From Calonectria ilicicola (lineage: Eukaryota > Ascomycota > Sordariomycetes > Hypocreales > Nectriaceae): a stretch of 64,000 bases of DNA. The position numbers were made by a program, and so were the translations under genes. The stretch is from contig CP085825.1 in NCBI GenBank assembly GCA_020809705.1, positions 3,162,001 through 3,226,000 of the forward strand, in the 5' to 3' direction. Below are positions 57,013 to 64,000 of this stretch, piece after piece. The number at the start of each line of letters is the position of its first letter. The stretch's first letter is position 1. The notes under the pieces are model-generated. The model was not told the DNA's origin. It searched no databases and saw only the letters and a program-made list of their open reading frames with translations.

Positions 57013-59509
57013 ATGCCCAATGAGCGAACTCCCCTCATTCAGACTGTTCAGGTCGGACCGCACCGTAGGAGGTACCCGCACCAAACACGCCGCCGGTTCT
57101 TCACTATTGTCTCTAGTGCCCTGCTCATCTATGGCTTTACCAAATTCGTATTTTATGCATTGCGACACCAGCATGGACCCCACGATGCCTACCTGAAGCC
57201 TCACGGCCGACTGACTGCTGACGAACTCCAATCTATCCTTTTTGATACTCCTGATCCCGAGAAGGCTAGAGAATGGAGCGAGTATTACACCGGCGGCGCT
57301 CACCTTGCTGGCCAGAACTATTCCCAGGTAATTATTTCAAGCATGCCATCAACTTTATCGCTGACCTCGAGATAAGGCCAAATGGACCCAAGACCGATGG
57401 GAGGAATGGGGAGTCGAGTCAGAAATCGTTTCGTATGATGTCTATCTCAACTATCCCGTCGATGCAAGCGTCTCCTTGCTGCAGCAGTCAGAGGGGGCCA
57501 ACGAGTGGAGCGTTGCATTCAAGGCTTCTCTTGAGGAAGACGTCCTTGACGAGGACCCTACTACTGGATCAAAAGATACTATTCCTCCTTTCCACGGCTA
57601 TTCAGCCAGTGGAAACGCCACAGCATCATACGTCTATGTCAATTATGGTACCTACCAGGACTTTGAGGACCTTGTCGCGGCTGGCATCGAGCTCGAGGGC
57701 AAAATTGCGATTGCCAAGTATGGCGGCATCTTCCGTGGCCTCAAGGTGATGCGCGCCCAGGAGCTCGGCATGATTGCATGCTTGATTTATAGTGACCCTG
57801 GTGACGATGGCGAGCGGACCGAGGAGAATGGATACAAGACTTATCCCGAGGGCCCGGCTCGAAACCCCAGCAGCGTTCAACGTGGAAGTGTCGACTTTTT
57901 GAGTATTCGACCTGGTGACCCGTATGTTCGCAATCCTTAACTGGCAAGATCTCAACTGACTTGAAATAGAACCACTCCTGGCTACCCTTCTAAGCCTGGT
58001 GTTCCTCGGGCCCCGGCGCATGAAGCAACTCCGTCAATTCCATCAATCCCTCTCTCTTATGTAGATGCTCTCCCAATTCTAAAGGCCCTTAATGGCCATG
58101 GACCTAAAGCGGCCGATCTTAACAAACACTGGAACCAGAACCTTGGCTTACGTTACAAGGGTGTTGAGTATAACATTGGACCGACACCTGACAACCTTGT
58201 GCTCAATGTTTACAACGAACAAAAATATGTCACCACCCCCGTCTGGAATGTCATTGGAATTGTAAACGGAACGATTCCCGACGAAGTCATCGTTGTCGGA
58301 AACCATCGAGACGCCTGGATTGTTGGTGGTGGTGGTGACCCCAACAGTGGCTCCGCAGTTATAAATGAGGTCATTCGTGGCGTGGGCAAGGCGCTTGAGA
58401 ATGGCTGGAAGCCTCTGCGAACCATCGTCTTTGCTAGCTGGGATGGCGAGGAATATTCGCTTCTTGGTAGCACCGAATGGGTCGAGGAATATCTGCCTTG
58501 GCTCTCAGCAGCCAATGTTGCTTATGTCAATGTGGATGTTGGCGTTGCCGGACCCAAGTTTACAGCCTCCGCGTCACCTCTTTTGAACAAAATCCTTCGG
58601 GATGTCACAAGCGTGGTGCCATCAGCTAACCAGACCGTTCCGGGGCAGACTGTTGCTGATGTATGGGATGGCAAGATTTCCACCATGGGAAGCGGCAGTG
58701 ATTTTACCGCTTTCCAGGATTACGCTGGTATTCCTAGCCTAGACATGGGCTTTTCGGCCAGCCCAAACAGTGCCGTGTATCATTACCACAGCAATTACGA
58801 CAGTTTTTACTGGATGTCGGAATATGGTGATCCCGGCTTCGCATATCATAAAACCATGGCGCAGATTTTGGGCTTGACAGTTGCAAAGTTAGCCGGCAGT
58901 GTCATCGTTCCTTTTAACGCCACCGAATACGCCGTAGCTCTTGTCGCCTACTTGGACAGCGTCGAAGCTAAGTTCGAACCTGCCACTGACGCCCTTACCA
59001 AGGATGAAGAGTTCATGCTGCGTGGTAGCGTGATGTCTGACAAGGCACTTGGAAGCGAGGACACGTTCAAGAAGAGCCTTGTTGGTATCCGGGAATCCCT
59101 CGCACTCCTCCAGGTCAAGGCCGCTGAGCTTGACGAAGCGGCTGTTGTTGCCAACCGACAGCTTGAGGAGGGTCTTCCATGGTGGAACATTATCGGAAGG
59201 ATTCACCTTGGATTGACTATTGCTACAATCAACAAGAAATACAAATTCCTTGAGAGGAACTTCCTATATGAGGGCGGTCTTGACGGACGAAGCTGGTTCA
59301 AGCACGTCGTGTTTGCTCCAGGTCTCTGGACTGGTTACGCAGGTGGTAAGTGAAGATCTTCATAACATATGTTCGATTTTGCTAATATGATGGTAGCTGT
59401 TTTCCCTGGGCTGGTTGAGAGTATTGATGCCAAGGACTACATTAACGGGCTCAAATGGTCTGGCATTATTGAGAGCTGCGTGGCCAATACCCTTGATGGC
59501 CTCAAATAA
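57013..59509 (+). CDS. Glutamate carboxypeptidase II-like M28 membrane protein, 782 aa
   Basis: Four exons: 57013..57327, 57377..57921, 57970..59345 and 59397..59509 (introns 49, 48 and 51 bp). Type II membrane protein: short cytoplasmic tail MPNERTPLIQ with an acidic dileucine-type signal (ERTPLI), a basic stretch, then a membrane segment FFTIVSSALLIYGFTKFVFYAL. A PA domain lies in the middle (KIAIAKYGGIFRGLKVMRAQ). The M28 peptidase part keeps all expected metal and catalytic residues: NHRDAW, GGGGDPNSG, WDGEEYSLLGS, VNVDVG and YHYHSNYDSF. The last ~150 residues fit the transferrin-receptor-like dimerisation domain. Likely an active vacuolar or endosomal peptidase. The ATG at 57013 is preferred over the in-frame one at 56890 because it opens directly at the sorting signal. 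The stop lies inside AATAAA (59505-59510). Confidence 0.92.
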
Positions 59510-59842
59510 AGGAGGAACGACATCAAATAGACAGAATGTATCTCCTAGCGATGAAATTGGATAATGATAAATAGGAGCGAATGTGCAATGCGTAAACTGT
59601 GAAGTGAGACAGTGGCTCTTCAGCAAGTTATGGGACGGTAAAGTATTTAATGCTTGGTTCATTATGAGGCTTTCGTCCCATATACCTAGAAGAAATATAT
59701 ATCCAAATACGCCAGTCCACGTGTGAAATAGTGAAACATTATGATATCCATACCAAGTCAAGTACATTCAAACATATGAACCAAGCTAATCTGCAACAAT
59801 CTGTTCCTCGCAGCCCATAGACGCCATGTTATTATAATGGTA
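59510..59842. other. Convergent 3' region
   Basis: About 330 bp between the stops of the M28 gene (+) and the MARVEL gene (-). No gene. Confidence 0.6.
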
Positions 59843-60878
59843 TCACGCTTGGTGGGTAGGGGGGAATTGAGGCGGGTGCTGGTGGTGGGGTGAGTACATC
59901 TCGGCGTAACCCTGAGGAGGCTGCTGGAACTGGGCCTGGGGGAATTGTTGAACTGGGGCCATGGGCTGGGGCTGCTGAAACATTTGAGGTTGGTTGGGAG
60001 AGGGAGAGGGAGTGGCGATGGGTGTCATCTGCGGCTTCTCGGGAATGGGCTGCTGCTGGTTGAAACCAGGTACAGGAGCAGGGGCAGCAGCATTGTAGAT
60101 TGGCTGCATGCCGTAGGCTGCCATGTATTGTTAGTCAAGAAGGGGCTTTGTGTCGCATCTTGTTTAGTGACTTACATTGGGGCTGCTGCACGGGGACAGG
60201 CACGCCTTGAGGAAGGCCACCAGCAGGCACGGGCTTGTTGTGGAGACCAACGCGACGGTGGCGGCAGACCATGATGCTGTGGATAATGAGGGAGATCTTG
60301 AAGAACAGGCTGGAAGCTGAAAGTTAGCACAAAGATATTCTGTTGTCGAGAAGAGTTCGAAGTGGACATACAACTCAAGGGCACCTAGGCCAGCGGTGGC
60401 AGCAATGACACCCCCAAAGACGTTGGAGCCGTAGTAGTAATCGTAGTAACTATAGGAGTAGTCGACCGACCAGTACAAGGCAGCGGTGGCGGCGACGAAT
60501 GCAAAGGAAATGAGCCAGAAGATGACGAGCTTGATGTCGAAGGCGAGGACGGCCCAGTAGTTGTAAGCCTGGGGTGCGGCGAAGTGGGCGATGATTTGCC
60601 AGAGAGTGACGATGAAGGTAATGAGTGTCTGTTGGTGACGGTTTGTGTTAGTTGGTGATTTTGTCTTCTTTGTTTTTCTGTTCAAAGGGAGGGATGAAGC
60701 GTACGGTGTAAAGCATGATGATGCTGCTCACGAAGGGCACAATGGAAACGCTGTAGCCAACGAGGCCCAGGAGGATGATGCTAAAGATGAACTGGAGGAT
60801 GCGCAGGGCGATGAAGCCGGGAGGGTAGGTGGGGATGTGCTCCTTGCCAGGAGGGCGAACCGCGGGGTTGTTGTTCAT
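59843..60878 (-). CDS. MARVEL-domain four-helix membrane protein, 279 aa
   Basis: Four exons: 60878..60705, 60628..60372, 60309..60176 and 60117..59843, introns of 76, 62 and 58 bp (the last has branch ACTAAC). It starts MNNNPAVRPPGKEHIPTYPP. Four hydrophobic segments are visible: FIALRILQFIFSIILLGLVG, TLITFIVTLWQIIAHFAAPQ with YNYWAVLAFDIKLVIFWLIS after it, and FLFFKISLIIHSIMVC at the exon 3 start. A Tyr-rich extracellular loop (DYSYSYYDYYYGSN) precedes the last helix, which ends in the basic RHRRVG. The C-terminal ~115 residues are Pro/Gln-rich and cytoplasmic. The MARVEL family acts in membrane apposition and trafficking; in fungi such proteins are often eisosome- or plasma-membrane-linked (inference). 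ATG 60878 has a good context (GTCGCC). Confidence 0.85.
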
Positions 60879-63465
60879 GGCGACGCTCGACTTGGTGTGT
60901 TGATCGGGATTGTGTTGTTGATTCGCCAATATACTGATTCTGTTGAACTCGGTGTTGTTGAACGGTCGTGGTGGTAATAGACTTGCGCTTCACTTGGCCT
61001 TGGCGGGGCAGTCAAAGGAAGGGCAACTCGACACGGAGGTGAAGGAGAGGATGGAAGGAAAAAAGGAAGAAGGAGGAGAAATGAGAGAGACGCGGGTAGA
61101 CGAGATGAAGAAGAAGAGAGAGCAGAGCAGAGCAGAGCTGGTTCAATGTGCCCAACTGCCGGGCAGTGGGCGTTGACGGCGCATAACCCTTAATAGACGG
61201 CGGGCGCCATCACCCGGGGCCGTGTGGCCTATGACAGAAGAGGCAATGTGCTAGCCGTTGTGGCTGCAGGTCCAGCAGCGGCCAGCCAGTGGGCTGTTTT
61301 TCGCAATCTGCCTCGTGCAGGCGCTGAAGGGGTCGGAGGCGTCAGGGACACACTAGGCGCTGCGGCTGAGGATGGGCTGGCGTTTGAGGCGGCGACGGCG
61401 GGACCCATTGTGTAATGGGCATGTGGGTTGGTCCCATCTCGATTGGTTTCTGCCTCCGTTTCTCTTCTCCTCCGACCTTAAATGGCGTGTTTACTTATGA
61501 CCCGTGCATGTGTTAATTTTAAGCTTGAACGCGGTAGAACGGGGTGGACCTGTTTTGTCGCGGCGTAGGGAGCCCTAGGAGAGAGAAAAAAGAGAGAGTG
61601 TGTGTGTGTGTGAGAGAGAGCTGGTTATGTATATATAATAGAGTGCTTACACAAAAGCTTGGGAGCTCTGCCCCCAGTACGCTAAAAAAGCAGATCGTCA
61701 AACCCTCTTGCTTTGGCTTCAGTGCCACTGTGAGCACTGCCACAAACGAATTGGAGGGGGGGAGCAGAGGGAAAACAAGCAAAATAAAAAAAAACCAAAA
61801 ATATGAAATAATATCAAACAAAAAGAATAAGCAAAATCTATTATACCGCCGATAATGCATGCACAACTGTCGTCTAGTGAGGATATACCCTTGCTCCCCC
61901 TGCCTAACCGCCGCCCTAATCTGTCTATGCTTCTTTTTCATCCTGGCTGTTTCCAACTCAGCCCTACTGCTGGGGGCCACCTGCGGGACGTGCCCGCTGA
62001 TTAGCGAGTCCTTGGGGGAGGGGCTTGCTTCCTCTCAGTGACTCTGTCACTATCTCTTGTTGGGGAGCTGCAGTCCAGGGGGAGCCAAAAAAAAAAAATC
62101 CTTATCCAAGCCCTCAACCATGAGACAGACATTAGCTCTCTCTGACGTGTGTGTGTGTACAGAATGAAAAGTTGGGATGGTGAAACACGTTTAGCGAGTG
62201 TTTTACATGGCCAGATGTATGTCTCTGTATTATTTTTTTTTTTTTTTTGGTGTTTCTTTTCCTTTTCCCACCATGCTACACACCGTCGTCGGGAATTCAA
62301 TGGTGACGGCGGATGATTTGCCATCCGGTCTTTGGTGGCTGCGAATCGGAGGCCATGATGGTGACAGACTGGCGTTTCGATCCAACAAAGCCAGCCATCC
62401 AATCTCCTTTTCTTTCCTTTTCCCCCTTCCCCCCTCTTCTGCACTGTCATCGCACTGTCATCTCTCGTCCTATTCCCAAAATAGACAGCCAAGAGATGTG
62501 CCTGGCATGACATCTTTGTTTTTTCTGGGTCTTTTTTTTTTTCCTTTTCCTTTTGGCTCCTTGGCTGAATTGTGGCACACACCTTCCCCTCCCTCCCCTT
62601 CACACGGGCCCTCCCTGATCATCAGGCACATCTGCCCCTTTGAGACGCAGTGCTGGCGCTGACCTGCATGCTGACGCTGCACAACGAAGGCTGATTATGC
62701 GGGTGATGGAATGCGCGCCAGACGACACCATTTGTCTCATAATCCCTCACGGGAGAAAAAGGTTTTTGTGATGAGATAAGTACATTTCATTACTTTTATA
62801 GCTGGCTCTTCTTGGCTTCTTTTTACCTTATTGATGTATTGCAATCGCTGTCATACTCCGCCATTGTCGTATTACAGCTCTGCGTCCATGCACCATGTCC
62901 CCCCCCCCCCCCAGAAGATTGTGTCTCGATGACTTCCTTACCTTCGTTACTACAGAACTCAAGTGCTACAAAATATCGACCTGGGAGTAAAAAAAGAGAA
63001 AGAAAAATGAGAAAAAGTTTGCATCTATATATCATCTTACTTATTTTATTTTATTTTTTCATCCAATCTTTATTGATCTATTTACAAGCTGATTGGGGAA
63101 CAATGGAAAAAGTAGGGGGGCGATTACAATCTTTTAGGGGTGTCTTGTAGTCATAGCCTTTGTATGGTAAGACGGTTGTCTTGGAATAAATCGACACAGT
63201 CTCGGTAGATAGGTTTCATCAAAGCTTTCACCATCAGAGTCTGAAATTTCAGTCTTGTTTCTCTCCTTTGGGGTATACTCAATGCACTAATCAGATGCAC
63301 CATGCTGTTTATTTTGTCGACTTGCTAAACTCAACTATAGATTCTCTAGTGCATCAATTTTCTATTGATGCCATTTATCCTCATCTATCTTCTGTCTAGG
63401 AGCAAATCGTACACAAACAGATTCCATCAACACAAACTTTTCTCAAAGCATTTACTGCTGCCCTT
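60879..63465. other. Spacer
   Basis: Promoter side of the MARVEL gene, then spacer and the 3' flank of MCR1. Contains GT/GA microsatellites at 61598..61620, T-runs near 62230 and a C-run at about 62900-62913. No gene seen. Confidence 0.5.
61598..61620. repeat. (GT)n(AG)n microsatellite
   Basis: About seven GT units directly followed by four AG units. Confidence 0.9.
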
Positions 63466-64000
63466 TTAGAACTTGAACACCTGGTCCTTGTTGTAGCCGA
63501 GCTCCTGGAGAGCACCAGTCAACTCGCCCTGGTCCTTGGGGCTGACCTTGTTGCCAGAGACGGCATTCATCAGACCAGGGGGACCACAGACAAACACCTT
63601 GATGTTGTCACTCTTGGGCTCGGGGAGAACAGTCTTCAGGAGGTCCTTGGTGATGAAGCCGCTGTTGCCAGTCCAGCCAGAGGGGGGCTTGTCCAAGACG
63701 TAGAAGGCGCGGAAGCGCTGAGGGTAGGTATTCTCGAGCTCATCAAACTTCTTCTTGAGCAAAATGTCCTCCTCGGTGACGTTGCCGAAAATGAGGGTGA
63801 CCTTGGTCTTGTCTTCGGGGTTCTTGAAGATGCCGCGGATGAGCTGGTACATGGGAGTGATGCCAGAACCGCCAGCGACGAGAGCGACCTGGTCGTGCTT
63901 GTTGGCGGTCCACTCGTACTTGGGAAGGGGTCCCTTGATATCGAGTGTCTGACCAGGGGTGAGGGTGTGAATGTGAGAGCTCATGGGGCCATCAGGGTAT
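63466..64000 (-). CDS. MCR1: NADH-cytochrome b5 reductase, Mcr1 type (5'-partial)
   Basis: FAD-dependent reductase passing electrons from NADH to cytochrome b5; Mcr1 sits on the mitochondrial outer membrane and in the intermembrane space. In the window: [19 protein letters not shown] with KGPLPKYEW (end of the FAD domain), then the NADH-binding part [60 protein letters not shown] and the C-terminal [20 protein letters not shown]. The C terminus ([14 protein letters not shown]...VFKF) is typical of Mcr1 rather than microsomal Cbr1. About half of the protein, including the membrane anchor, lies beyond the window edge. No intron in this part. Confidence 0.93.
   Translation of the reverse strand, partial: YPDGPMSSHIHTLTPGQTLDIKGPLPKYEWTANKHDQVALVAGGSGITPMYQLIRGIFKNPEDKTKVTLIFGNVTEEDILLKKKFDELENTYPQRFRAFYVLDKPPSGWTGNSGFITKDLLKTVLPEPKSDNIKVFVCGPPGLMNAVSGNKVSPKDQGELTGALQELGYNKDQVFKF

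Overview
The window looks like nuclear DNA of a filamentous ascomycete. The RPB1, ribosome-associated Hsp70, MFS, M28-peptidase and Mcr1 sequences point to Sordariomycetes, probably Hypocreales; this is inferred from protein similarity recalled by eye, not from a search. Typical features are short introns (mostly 47-80 bp) with GT...AG ends and CTAAC-like branch sites, CT/CA-rich 5' leaders, long intergenic spacers full of poly-A, poly-T and CA/GT runs, and islands of AT-rich decayed DNA.

Layout. 1-5.04 kb: most of RPB1 (+), its first ~80 codons lying outside the window. 5.05-19.6 kb: a 14.5-kb gene-poor stretch whose only supported gene is a small two-exon cysteine-rich protein (10.6-10.9 kb, -). 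19.6 kb: a conserved 92-aa protein (+). 19.9-31.8 kb: spacer, a decayed DUF3716-like gene (28.2-28.6 kb) and an F-box-like gene (29.9-30.8 kb, -). 31.8-34.1 kb: five-exon Ssb-type Hsp70 (-). 34.1-39 kb: accessory island with a decayed NAD-dependent epimerase, a 4 x 25-bp tandem array, a 5'-incomplete DUF3716-like gene and repeat copies. 39.0-43.2 kb: a conserved 78-aa Tyr/Ser/Asn-rich protein and an 800-aa protein with two C-terminal membrane segments (both -). 44.9-47 kb: F-box protein (+). 50.4-51.9 kb: SprT-like zinc metalloprotease (+). 52.8-55.0 kb: MFS transporter (-). 57.0-59.5 kb: glutamate carboxypeptidase II-like M28 protein (+). 59.8-60.9 kb: MARVEL-domain protein (-). 63.5 kb to the end: C-terminal part of NADH-cytochrome b5 reductase Mcr1 (-).

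The genes are ordinary housekeeping and trafficking functions with no shared pathway or cluster. What stands out is in the accessory DNA: a dispersed ~200-bp non-coding repeat family (three similar copies and one partial), a second shared repeat block, two relatives of a DUF3716 family, relics whose in-frame stops could all come from single C-to-T changes (as in repeat-induced point mutation), and several short spliced genes that are easily missed. I found no CRISPR array, rRNA, convincing tRNA or complete transposon, and no clear sign of a new multi-gene system.
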